From Hyaloperonospora brassicae (taxonomy: Eukaryota > Oomycota > Peronosporomycetes > Peronosporales > Peronosporaceae): a stretch of 64,000 nucleotides of DNA. The notes beneath the pieces were generated by a model. It did not search any database and was not told the DNA's origin. It saw only the letters and a list, made by a program, of their open reading frames with translations. The stretch covers positions 62,001 through 126,000 of the forward strand of contig CANTFL010000536.1 in NCBI GenBank assembly GCA_947650285.1, given 5' to 3'. The position numbers were made by a program, and so were the translations under genes. This document shows positions 10,561-21,849 of the stretch, piece after piece (within the stretch, counting starts at the first letter, position 1; every line of letters starts with the position of its first letter).

Positions 10561-13500
10561 ATGATAGTTTTCTTCTCCAATGTATAGCGCCGGCTATCGC
10601 CATCAGGATAAGCAGCAGTAAGAAGCTTCTCTAGGACTGCCACGATATTGGCTTGTAAGATTGAAACGACTCAGCTATAGTTGAGGTCGATTAAATATAT
10701 ATAGTTGACACACGTACTTCAGCATACCTCACCTTGACAATAGTATTTGACCAACTCCGACATTAACGATCACATCGCAAGCCAGACTTAGAATTCCTCT
10801 ATAGGAAAGCGTGAGAATCTGGAGACGATGTCGCAGCCGCCTGCTGGGCATTTCATTTCGGTAATGTATTTAGATGGTATACCTTGCTTCAAATTACGCG
10901 ATTTATATTTAAACATCGAAGCAAGTTCACGCACCGACCGAATGCGCCATTCTTTAAATTTCAAGACCCAAGTCAATCACAACGTCATCAGTAGCTCGAC
11001 AAATTATTCTCTTAAGCCGTGGGCCAAATATCCTCAAATTGCAGATCACCCGCAAAAGGAATGTAGCGGGGACAAAACGATGTCTCTATGACCTGCGCTT
11101 CGCGCTGGGGTAATTTAATAACACAATATATCAACACGAAATACTTCTATACTCATAGGTACGTTAACTGATGGTCGACAACGGCTCTCAGTATAACGCA
11201 CTAAATCATATAGTCGGACCAAAAACACGTTAGATTTGCAATGCGTGCGCAAACAGCATTATACAACTTTTATGATCTGTGGTTTGTCGCTTGGTGTCAT
11301 CCAATCGTAGTAGGATGACGGGGATGTAGAAAAACTAGGTTCCGTTTCGTACAGTTGACATTACATCGTACATCATTGTGAAGTTCTACCGAAAGATATT
11401 TTTTCACGTGAATCTGGATTCGAAGGCGATATGCGAAAATAGTACACTTTCACAAGATTAATGTGGAGACAATACCTTTTATGGACATATTCCGCTGCTG
11501 TGTTGACGCTACACTGAACATCTGACAAATATAACGTATGGTGGCAGCCGACGATTCAACCGAATTATCGATCATGTGCCTAATTCGATATTAGCGGGTT
11601 ATAAATATATTACAATACCCTAATGGCTAGTCAAAGATCATGAAAATGAATAATAAATCAAGTTAAAACACTAGATGGACAAAATGGAATCCTCTGTTTC
11701 ATATGGCGATGCAATCTCATCAGTTTACGGCGCCTCTTGTGCACGCCGTCGGAAATACTTATCGATAACATTACGTATATATTAAATATACAATCAGCTG
11801 TAAGAGTGTACGCTGCTCCAAAACGTCCTTTACGCATTAGGATAAGAACCCATGGAACCTTTATGTGTCATAGATCGATGCACCCATGAAATCTCTCGAA
11901 TAAGAAGCAATAACGTGCAGAAGAAAAAGCGTTTGCAGGGTCTAAATTTTTGTAACTTGCACAATGCAGTGACGTCGTATACACCTTATATCAGGCATCA
12001 GGTATTCACAAGATTTTGGAATCGTGGGACCATTTGTTGTGCATGTACTAATTTTTTTTAGTCAAGCGTAATGTATCGTTGGTTTGTCGACGTATCCCTT
12101 AATCAATTTATGCAGTACTTGTCTTGCGATTACTAGGTGCTGCACTCTGCCCCGACGTGTTTCACTGCTGTTTTAATAGCAGTAAATGACATTTTCTGAG
12201 TCCCTAATTTCCTCAGCCGTAAAATGGAAGACTTCGTATGCTTTCATTCCGCCACCAGATGTAGGCGTGAAAGCGTTATCTGTCAGATTACTAGCGTTAA
12301 GGTGTTTAATGTATTGATTTCGATGACTTTGATGACTTCGGTGGCGATACTATAGTAGCTCTTTCCTATCTGCAAGTTAGGGCTTCAGGAATAATACGGT
12401 CTTTCCAACCGTCACCAACCTTCGCAGAAGGAATTTACGTTGGGACATGAGCACGAAAAAAACGGGTTGGATGCGTCCTTAACAGCCATAGAAGGCTAAG
12501 TCATCCGGAAACAACACCTTGGGTATCCGCGCGACATGCACGAGCTTTCATACGGAGCGCAACCCCTATAAGTTGTAACTTTTTCTTTCGGCGGCCTTAT
12601 TTGAATGACTAATAATAATATATTTTGGTTGTTTCTGCAACCAAAATGCCTTATGTACGTTTTAACACCAGTCAATTTACTAATCAGTTGACAATCATCA
12701 ACAAAAAGCGGCGCCCCATTAAACGGCTACGGCACTTGAAGTATATGAGGGAAGCTACTGCGCCTTCATTGTCAATTCCGAACATGCCTCAAAAATCCAA
12801 AAATCAACTAGCAGTGTCAACCAAATTTGATGAGTCTTCACAGCTGAAAATGGCATATGAAAGAGACTATAACTGCGGCCAGCTTTTCAAACATCTTCCT
12901 GGTTCCATTGCGAAATGATTGTCATCAAAATGTTTTAGGGGGACCTAAAATGCTATGCTCGAAAAATTGCGACAGCAAGATCAAAGGCCTTGAGGAGGTA
13001 CTACCAAAATCCTTCGCATTCATCCCTCTCACTATCATCCTCCGCCATTTTCGAAAGATCTTTTAGTACATGGACATTTATCGCATGATGATGACTAGGA
13101 AGGCTGCAATTATGCCGTATAGAAAAATCGGTCGCAAGGGAAGGTCTTACATTCCATTTATCGAATGTATACGTTTTAGCTGCTGCTGTTGATTGTGCTC
13201 CGCAACAATTTTTGCAAAAAGGGACGAATCTTGATGAATTTAGATAACCGCCGGCGTCGATTTACCGTAAAAAGAATATACAAACAGGCAAACAACGCCG
13301 TCAAGGGCGACGACAGCCTTTTTGCTCTTATAGACTGCAAAAATGGTTCTTTTATGCTAATTCGTCTACAAAAACTTGGTCTGCATGAGAAATACTGAGC
13401 AAATATCGAGAAAAATATGTCTACGAAGGGATCGTTGGGGCGGCCAAATGTGGGTAGCCGCGAGTATTATAAAAAAAATCCAACTTAAGGGTCCTTTGAC

Positions 13501-13650
13501 TTCGCGGAAAATCTTTGATATATAGGTCGAGACTTTAGAAATGGAGCCAGTAGCGTGCTTACGCCATCCATGGTCTGCGATTGTGTTTTAAAAGTATGGA
13601 GTGAGAAAAGCTGAGTGACGGAGATTTGAACATGTTACAGGTTATAGATG
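10561..13650 (+). other. No recognisable gene
   Basis: The longest frames are 87 residues (10828-11091) and 97 residues (12625-12918, a basic Lys/Arg-rich product). Neither resembles a family I know. The sequence is AT-rich and looks like unconstrained or deeply decayed repeat DNA. A lysine/arginine-rich 69-residue frame at 13189-13398 is equally unassignable. Confidence 0.5.
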
Positions 13651-14535
13651 TTGCACACTAAATAACCTCGAGTCCCGGTTCCCTCGAGCAGTGGAAAGAG
13701 GTGAAGTATACTTACGGCAGACGCTGCGACAAGCTTTAGATAGGCAAAGCCGCTGCTTGAGCTGCAACAAAGTAAATCATACTGACGTGGCCGCTGCAGC
13801 AATACTCGGACCATGAGCGTAAAGCTGTTCGGCATGATCAAGAGTTTGTACATTGCCTCTGCAGCGCGCACCATTCGAAGCAGCTTTAATGGAACTAGTC
13901 AGTCATGTTCGAGGCTCTTCCGCGATGATCTTCATGATGAATCCATTCCACCTTCGCTGCACGCGGAGAAGAAATTCCCACGGAGCTGTTGCCAAAGGGA
14001 TCGAAAGTGCACGACACTGCGACGTCGATAGTCCAATCCCACCTTTTTCTGTGTCGCATTATCAAGGCCGACACGTGCAGATGCTGCGGCAGCACCTAAT
14101 GCATGGACGACGACCACACAATATGGTACCCTTTCGCCTGCTGAAGTCTTCTAGTCTCAGCTTGTAGCAATTCCACGAGCGGGCAAAGGCGTCGCAAATG
14201 CTTTGCACCGCATCGTGTCGCACGCATCGCCAACCGACTAGACATGCACATAGAGTGGTGTCTGCCTCGTCCTCCGTCCTCTCCGTCCAGCGTAGAACGC
14301 AGGTGTCCCATCTCGCTCGTCATCTTCAAGCTCACATGCTGTGCAAACGACGCATGCGAACATATTAGCGACGGCTACAACAGAGTTGCTCGTCGTCGAG
14401 ACCCTCCTTCTCCTCTTCCTTCCAACTCCCCACTAACTCCATTCGTCATTCCCGAACTCCTCGCCTTCCCCACAAGCACAAATTCGACATCGCCACTTGC
14501 TGACTGACTCGCGCTCCTCCTCGTCGTCGTCCATC
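13651..14535 (+). promoter_or_regulatory. Upstream region shared with the epimerase copies of the inverted repeat
   Basis: Two blocks match the upstream DNA of the inverted-repeat epimerases. One is CTGCGACAAGCTTTAGATAG, continuing GCAAAGCCGC, at 13724-13753. The other is the stretch near 14200-14350, with CATCTTCAAGCTCACATGCT versus CATCTTCAAGCTTACATGCT-type sequence. A YCAYTYY initiator (TCATTCC) sits at 14446-14452, about 85-90 bp before the ATG. This fits the oomycete Inr and supports the chosen start. Duplication therefore included promoter and about 0.9 kb upstream. Confidence 0.55.
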
Positions 14536-15535
14536 ATGGTCCGTTCGTTCCTGCTCAAGACTGCGGCCTTAGTGTCCTCTGCGCTGCTGACATCGTCGAC
14601 TGGAGCTGCCAACGCGGACCCAGCGGTCGTCGACCTCGTGCACACGTCTGGTTCGAACGCAAAGATCGCCGTCTTTGGTGCACAGGTGACGTCGTTTTGC
14701 ACGGCCGAGGACCCGACCGTCAACGCGCTGTTCATTTCAAAAGATGAGCCCACTGACGGCGTGAACCCCAGTCGTGGCGGGATCACCGTCGTGTTCCCAA
14801 ACTATGAGGCCCTAACGGGCCACAACTCCGTCCCGGAGCTCGGGTTCGCCCGTGCTACCAAGTGGACCCTCGACAGTGTTTCGCAGCAGGGTGTGTCCAA
14901 CAGATACTACAGCTCTGCCTCGTTGTCCCTCGTGTCTTCGGATGCCACGCGACAGTTGTGGCCGTTTGATTTCGAGCTGAGGTACGAAGTGCGGCTGTTC
15001 TCGGATGGACTGAAGACTAGGTTGCATTGTGATCGAGTTTCAAGCGCTGCTGAACAACCACATTTACGTCCCGGACGTCCGGGACAATGGTCTGGTGATC
15101 TCGGGCCTGCAGGGGGTTAAGTACATTAACCGGGTGGCACAGACGATCGAGACCGAAACGGACAGGAGCTTTGGCATCGCATCGCGGGTGGACCGCATCT
15201 ACAAGGGCGTCAAAGGCAGCGTGGCCGCATACGTCAGGGGCGGCGACTCGTCCGACCGAGACGTCGTGATCGAGAACACGGCCTGGTTCGGTGATGGCGG
15301 CCACAAGCCGTTTTACACGCCGTTTTACACGCAAGCGGACTACACTGTGTCGAACTCCTGGACAGAAGAGCCGGTGGCAGGCGTGGGTGGCGCTGGCAGT
15401 GACGAGTATCTTCGCATGGTCGCCATTGGAGTGGGCGGAGTGAGCGAGAAAATGACGGTCGCTCCTACCATGTCGTACGCTGTGGACCAATTCTTCAGCG
15501 TTGCGAGGTCGCCTCCGAGCTACGAGTTACATTAG
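14536..15535 (+). pseudogene. Secreted aldose-1-epimerase-like protein, frameshifted paralogue
   Basis: The start reads MVRSFLLKTAALVSSALL, the same signal peptide as the two intact copies at 46193 and 51259. The first part is in frame from 14536 to about 15030 (RGGITVVFPNYEA). The second part is in another frame (15029-15535: IEFQALLNNHIYV, SNSWTEEPVAG, DEYLRMVAIGVGG). Compared with the intact copies, about 20 nt are missing near 15030 where they encode TVHNVNP, which causes the shift. The His of the FHNY motif is Asn here, and the WNPW motif is lost. Protein divergence from the other copies is large, so this is an older duplicate. Function was probably hexose mutarotation or a derived secreted role. 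Confidence 0.75.
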
Positions 15536-17559
15536 TAGCATACCATGTAGCGCCAATCAGGTTGTGATGCGGCTGCTTGAGCTGTAGGACATGAGCGCAC
15601 AGGGTGTTCAGCAAGAGACTACTTCACACTTTTATCTTCTTATCTTGTTTGTGTTTAGCTTCTCGAATTTCAGGCAGCAGTTTGATCTCTTCTGCTTTGT
15701 TTACGAGCACATAAGCCAGACCAGGTGGCGCTTCGACCTCTGGCAACCGTCTCAGCTCGGTTGGTAACGCAGGAAGAAATTTTATTTAAGAGGTGACGAT
15801 TCGTTCGAGGCGGTAGATAATGTTTAGCACTTTTCTCACAACGTTTTCCAAAGCGTCTGTACTTGAGTGGATGATAAAGAAGGGATAACTTAAAAGTTCG
15901 TCGGACGTATGCTCACGGAAAGTCAAAGGTGTGTGCCATCTTGACTTCTGACGCCGAAAGGCTGCGTAGCGCCTGCGAGCGACCATCACGCAGTGGGGAT
16001 GAACCGCTTCCTTTACTTTGTGATGAAGGTATGCGCAAGAGACCTACAGCGGCTCAGAGATATCGTGCGGCATAAGGGTGTTGTGCATGGGAACGGCGTG
16101 GTGAGACACGCACCCTTTATTGACCGTCGAAAGTGCAAGACCATACTATATGCAGGAGGTGGTGGCAAGCGATGCGTAGCGAGGCGTCGAAACTGGATCT
16201 ACTCGCGTCAGCAAAGCAAAGAGCAAGAGTCGGACCCGCGTAACTTCCAGTGTTCGATCTTACAAAATGTGAAGCGTCAACACAAAGCTTGTGCTTTTTC
16301 GTGGCACGCATAGAAGCAGTGGTGTGCTCGATGTAAATGAGGTGCAAGACCAGCAACTCGAACGACATCCAGCTACGGCTCCTAGTATGACTTCTTCTAG
16401 TGTCAACGATGGTAGCATCAACGCTGACGACGAACTGATCGCTATGCTCATCGACACTTTCCATTGGCATTATATATGCAGTCTATGGACGTATTGTATT
16501 CGTCAGAGGATTTTGACATGATAACGAGCGCTAGACGCATGCAGTAGATTTTGACAACTCAATGTAGCTGCACGAGCGATATCGCGTACCCACTACTATA
16601 TCGCGATTCGACTGCTTTGCACGTGTACGAAGAACGAGAGAAGCTGGTAGTATCATGACTTCAATGGCTCCCTCTTCGTCGGCGCGAAGAGGAGGCATTC
16701 TACTCGACAAAAAATGTACTGTGGCATCCTCTACCAGTCTGGGCGGGCACGCACTTGGCTAGCGCAGTCACGCAGGAGTGGACTTAGAACTAGAATGATC
16801 GGTTTGACAGGTTGCCGAGTAAGAAATTTCAAGCGCATTACCACAGGACGGTGTCACCTACTTGGCTCAATATATGACGACTTGACATCTGGGACGACGT
16901 GACAACTTTGCGGCTGAGATGGATCAATACGGTTGCAATGGGGGGAGAGGCTTATGGTCGAGAATACTTATTTTAGAAGAATTATAGGTACACACCCACC
17001 CTTTAATACGTTCACACACCCCTAAAGTACAGGTCCCTCCTTAATTATCGTAATATCCCTAACTAAGTACTGCAAAGTTATACATACAAATTGCCATATA
17101 TATCATCTTGGCTGGGTACACACCCCTCCGTAGTACAAGCTCTTTTGTGAGAATGCATGACAGCCTATTAACATTTAATTATGCACAAGATGTCTGAAAA
17201 CTTATAAGCCAGGACAAGAACTCCGAATCCGGGAGCTTGTCGTAGCTGCTACCTGCGAAGACCAAATCATCCCGCGGTTCGAGAGTAAATAGGTCAATAC
17301 AGGTGTGTAAGAGAGCCCCGGCGACGGCTGTGTCGGGACCACGATGTTCGCGTTTCGCTAATGCGCTGGGATGCCGGATCTAAAGCTTTCAAAAACGTGA
17401 GGCGTTGTGAGGAGCCGTCGTCGGTATCCCTCGAAAGACCGCGTCGTTTTTCTTATTCCATAAGTAAGTTAAACAGACGATATCACAATAAACCATATAC
17501 GCTTCCAAACCGTGATTCCTGCATTCGAGTCGTCTTGGAAACGGTTATTTAGTCGATGT
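15536..17559 (+). other. No recognisable gene
   Basis: Frames of 106 residues (15993-16313, plus) and 117 residues (16117-16470, minus) overlap each other, and neither looks like a known family. The remainder (16520-17560) is AT-rich with only very short frames. The 3' end of the LINE described below may reach into the right edge. Confidence 0.5.
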
Positions 17560-17951
17560 CGCTGCCTCACCGGTAATGCAGGAGCCTGACGATTCACACT
17601 GCTGAAAACACAGGTCTCATCGAAAAGCTGAACACACGTATAACTTTCCAGTGACAGATCAGTTTCCTTCAGCATGCGCGTGCCTTGGAACAGTCCCAAA
17701 AGATGTGATCCGATGTTCTTTGCGCCCCAAGCCCTTCATCGATGCTCGACAACTATTGTCATCGCGAAGAACTTCATATTATAGGTTCAGTTGATTAGTG
17801 ACGTTTCTGTAGCAAGTCCAGACCTATAAATCCGGTAGACCATTTGCATAATACCAAGCTTCAGACGGGCGTTGATGTGCCGCAGCACGCAACCAGGCAT
17901 CGCTGCTGATGACTTGTTCTAAGCGCTGTGCGATTCCTTTCAGAGGGACAG
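17560..17951 (-). pseudogene. LINE (L1-type) ORF2, C-terminal piece with zf-RVT-like motif
   Basis: On the minus strand, fragments such as SSDAWLRAAAHQRPSEAWYY (near 17900) and DHIFWDCSKARAC (about 17668-17710) resemble the C-terminal zinc-binding region (zf-RVT) of LINE ORF2 proteins. The piece continues the LINE on the other side of the solo LTR at 17952-18399. It has stops and frameshifts. I cannot see a poly-A tail or define the LINE 3' end. Confidence 0.6.
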
Positions 17952-18399
17952 TGTAACGAAGTGAGCCCGTTACATAAAAATTCAAACCTTTGTATCAATT
18001 TTTGAACATAATCATTTTAGATATTGTTCAATGGACATTACTCGTAAGGAGAAAGGTTGAAGGAATATTACCCCGTGGGTAATATTTATTTGATGGGTTG
18101 CTCCACATGATGGTTGGTGTTCACGTTACATCAACCAGAATAACCACCAATCGCTGTTAGACGCGTGCAATGGGCGGTGAGCAAGAAACCCACACACGAG
18201 ATTGTAGTTTAGTATAGTTATATCAAGACAAAAGATGGTTTATTAAGAAACAGAACTATATTAAATACAGTTCTGCTTTTTTCCCTTAGACAGAGCTTTC
18301 GAGTTCTGCCTACTTCGCCGCGCATCCTCACGCCACGGAAGCGTGACGTCGGGTGCACACACCCCTGTGTCAAATTGACACATAGCGTGCCCCATTACA
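17952..18399 (+). repeat. Solo LTR 2 of the hairpin-rich gypsy family, perfect TSD
   Basis: This 448-bp LTR starts TGTAACGAAG and ends CCCCATTACA. It is flanked by an exact 5-bp direct repeat GACAG (17947-17951 and 18400-18404). It shares the family core at 18142-18184 and contains the hairpin AATATTACCC/GGGTAATATT with a 3-nt loop. The LINE reading resumes on both sides, so the insertion is inside the LINE. Confidence 0.9.
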
Positions 18400-18404
18400 G
18401 ACAG

Positions 18405-19660
18405 CGAGATGACGCCTGTGAAGTCTAAGCGCTAATCAGATAATTGTCGCCCCGATAGACGCATTCACGACCGAGTCGGTTACGGCATGAGGAAATCGAT
18501 GATGTTGGGTTTGTGAATAGAAAACGACACCATGTTGCCGTTTTCGGGTCGCCCATACGTCCCTTTTGTCGTCATAAAAGGAAGCGACTGATGTAGTGTG
18601 GTGGAAACCCTCCCCATCGGAACTTGTCAGCACTTTGCTTCAATTTGACACGCACGCACCCGTTGTCCTGGCACAAACTGCTATGCCCGACGACGTAACC
18701 TTGACGCACGGGTGATTAATCAAATTTACGTCGAAATGGAGGCTCATGACGAAGTTCTAACGCCGATTTCAGAGCTAGTTTCGGCCTAATGCGAACAGAA
18801 GGTGAAGCAAGCAATACGCATGTGGCTCATTGCCGTAGTTAAGGTCGAGAGTGATGATTAGAGGTCAGTCCGGTCATCGAGATAATGAAGATAAACTCTT
18901 TTGGTCCTGTCCTGCGAATGTGCAAGTCGTATAAGGAGCAGTCAGCTTTGCGGTCATTTCTGGAACGTACGAGCTGCAGACCCTGTTCGTCTCGAATCTA
19001 CGATTTGTTTCTCCATTAGAACGTCATTTAAAAGCAAAGCAGTGCCAGTACTTGAGAGTTGGTAGATGCTAATGCTTACGGAAAAGGAAGATAGCACAAT
19101 AATGCCCCTTCATCGCCTCCCCATCAGATACCAGCCCCTTCGAGTAAAGTCGAATAGTGTAAGCTAACGCGATCCCGAATCCAATTTAACGGCTCCGTCG
19201 TAGGGTGCAGAAACTTGTCTAATTTGTGTATCCATGCAGCTGTTGACAGCTTCGTCGAGCAAGAAGATGCTGTCCTCAGCATACTCCTACGAAACAGGAC
19301 CAAGGCTGAGCGGGTTGGCCCGCCTTGAAAGGACCGGTAATACTAGGAGGAAAAATATTTGTCGTGGACTTGCGTGAGCCACTGAAGTGCTTGTTTCGTG
19401 CTTGCTTCTGTCGACATGTCAGGGGCTCAAAACGTTGTTTATACAAATTTTGAGCAGCCTTCTGTGCCCATTCTGGGATGTCGAATACTGCCGCCGTGCA
19501 TAAAATGGATGGTAGAATGAATGACGGAGTTCAAAATGTAAATTCGATTCTCCACACTTGTCACTACCCCAAAAGCTGTGATCGGCAACAGTTGAAGCTT
19601 TCTAATTCGTAACGCTTAATTTCGGATGCGTAAGCGCCAAGTCTGAACTCATAGCTTAAG
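18405..19660 (-). pseudogene. LINE (L1-type) ORF2, middle piece
   Basis: On the minus strand, just left of gypsy element A, the reading YEFRLGAY continues the fragment TELIRYLS that lies just right of the element (27345 onward). Further on, ILPSILCTAAVFDIPEWAQK and AAQNLYKQ (near 19500-19420) match the thumb/linker part seen in oomycete LINEs. Stops and shifts are frequent toward 18405. The element is thus split by A, whose TSD is TTAAG (19656-19660 and 27340-27344). Confidence 0.7.
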
Positions 19661-20101
19661 TGTAACGGGGCACTGTTGACAACGTACTGGTTGACCAGTA
19701 CGGAGTATACTTCCACTGACGACAGTGGTCGACAGTGCCCTGCTAGGTGTTCTAAGGAAACACAGAGAAAGGAAAGGAGACTGAGTAGTCAGACTAGTCT
19801 CTTGGTAAAAGTAAACTGTATTAATATAATTAAGTCCTATAACTCCTTGAATCTATGTTGTCCTGACTTAATTATACTAATACAACTATATGTATGATGA
19901 CGTCTACTCACCACCCATTGCGCGCGTCTAGCAGCGATTGGTGGGTTGATATCACTGCGATGTCAACCCGTGAGTAGACCCTTTGGTCATCCCAACAATA
20001 TCACCATGTCTTGTGATATTATTAAAAGAATATTAGACGTAATATTCTTTATTGTCAGATTGTTTTAATGACAATCTCATGTAACGGGCTACCCCGTTAC
20101 A
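19661..20101 (-). repeat. Element A 3' LTR
   Basis: The ends are TGTAAC and GTTACA; length is 441 bp. A chain of four perfect inverted repeats lies at its right side: 19997-20004/20013-20020 (8 bp), 20025-20034/20041-20050 (10 bp), 20051-20057/20069-20075 (7 bp) and 20080-20088/20093-20101 (9 bp). The family core (CACCACCCATTG...GATTGGTGGG) lies near 19910-19953 in reverse orientation. Confidence 0.95.
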
Positions 20102-20114
20102 TAATCCCTCCCTT
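20102..20114 (-). other. Element A polypurine tract
   Basis: The minus strand reads AAGGGAGGGATTA immediately before the 3' LTR. Position and purine content fit the plus-strand DNA primer of reverse transcription. Confidence 0.75.
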
Positions 20115-20239
20115 ATCTGATAGTCACTGTGTGACTATCGAAAACTTGGCGGCCACCCGTTGGACACCAGTGGTACAGGGAGCACTTGTTTGGTCAGATC
20201 CATATACGCCTGACCTTTCCTCGCATAGCTAACATATCT

Positions 20240-21849
20240 ATGCGAGGTGATTCGAAGACCACACAGCCTACTGCTGTGCCAGCCTCTGCGGCAGACGCTT
20301 CGTCGTCTGCTGCTTGTTCTTCGTCTGCAGCAGAAGGTGCTGCAGAAGCACGTGGTATCGCACCACGTGCACATGATGACCTTGGAAATGAGGTCATTAA
20401 TTATGGCGAGTCAGACGTGCCTGACTCGCGCAACGTTCCAGAGGCATCCCGATCCAGGCGGTGCCTCATCGTTTGTCAAGAGCACTGTCGAACGAGCGGA
20501 CTCGTGAAATGCATCACAGTATGTTCGGCAGTGATGATGAACTCTATCGTGAGGACTACTATGCCTCACCAGTATCAACTAGTGCTTCCTCGCAAGAGCG
20601 TGATGACGATGGCGAGAGCCATCGTCATTCTGTAAGCCGTGGTACCGAAATAGGTACCACATTAAAGCGTGGTGAGCTCAAGCCGTGGCGCTTGCCCGAG
20701 CAGATCATCAATAGCTTGTCTCACGAGACAAGCCAACACCATCGAATACCTTTATTCGATGCAACTGAGCTTCATGACATAAGTTCCAGCGCGAGTAACT
20801 TCCGCGCTGAAGAAGGATTCTATCTCGATGCCTTCCTTAGGCATCGATGGTACAACGGCAACTAAAAGCGCGACAAGAACTCGCTTTTGGCAGCGTGGAA
20901 CGCCTTCGTCAAAAACGTCAAGAATTTTGAACGAGAAGGGTGTCTTAAGAAGCTTGAGGCGATACGCTTCAAGTTCGAAAAGCGAACGCCAACCGGTGCA
21001 AGGTATCGGTTGCATAATCTGTCAAGTGAGGCCGGCATTCCATTCCTCACTTGGGGTGATCCTTAAGCGAGCTGTATTGACAACTCGCACCGTGCACATA
21101 GGGACGTGTATTCCCTAAGTTCGCCCTGGAGAAGGGCACACATCTCGGCTGAGATGCGGGACGCGATTGCAAACTTGCAATCAGTCTACAAGCGCCCAAA
21201 AGGCGTGTTGACCGATGGGCCCGAGGACCTATCGGATGAGTCTCGTCATACTGGTGGACGAGACCTTCAACGTCAGCCATCAGCTAGGAACGAGGTTTCC
21301 AGCTGTCAAAGGAAGGCGGGTACCCACGCCACCGAACGAGGTAGCTCGTCCTTGATCCTGAATCGTCACGGTGGTTCAAGATACGCTCCACGTGAAAGCG
21401 TCGACCACCGTGAGAATCCACCAGTGGTTCCGGTGGAGGTGTTAAGACAAGGTTCGGCTCAGCCGCCGGGCCTGCACAAGACTTTGGGTATACACAAGCG
21501 TTACCTGACTGAGCTGAGGGAGGAAGTAGATCACGAAAATAATCGTCGGCACGCCTTGCAGTCGGACGTGCGACGTCTTCGTGCTGATCGGGAGAAGGAC
21601 CGATCGAAATTCGCGTTCGCTCAGCTTAAGAGTGAACGCGATAGGCGTCGTTTTCGCGACGAGCTAGATACGGCTCGTCGCGAGGCCGCGTCGATGAAGA
21701 ATCAAATCCTTCCGACAAAGGACCAACTTCAGTGTTTGGTCTGTGATCACAAGAATCTGTTGGGGATTCTTGAGCGCGCCGGTTATCTCCGTTCTCGCAA
21801 GAGGCCTCGTACTGATGGTACTGGCGGAGACGACCCATATAAAACGTAG
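20240..21849 (+). pseudogene. Antisense ORF of element A, unknown coiled-coil protein
   Basis: Between integrase and the 3' LTR, on the strand opposite to gag-pol, lies a frame of about 536 codons. The N-terminal part (start MRGDSKTTQPTAVPASAADA at 20240) shifts frame near 20455-20461. From there to 21849 one frame continues with only two stops, TAA at 20863-20865 and 21064-21066. Visible features are an Ala/Ser-rich N-terminus, a central AAWNAFVKNVKNFEREGC / FEKRTPTGARYRLHNL segment, and a heptad-like Lys/Arg/Glu-rich coiled coil (about 21490-21700). The end carries CLVCDHKNLLGILERAGYL and a basic RSRKRPR tail that could be a nuclear signal. The last 220 bp overlap the integrase tail in convergent orientation. 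I recognise no family. Similar antisense ORFs are known in some plant gypsy elements. Confidence 0.6.

Noticed and set aside
15993..16470. Overlapping plus and minus frames of about 110 residues
   Set aside because: There is no motif, start context or homology I recognise, and frames on both strands suggest chance.
21106..21849. Free-standing host gene for a coiled-coil protein
   Set aside because: It lies between the integrase and the 3' LTR of a TSD-flanked element, and its frame continues upstream to the LTR side with two stops. I treat it as the element's antisense ORF.
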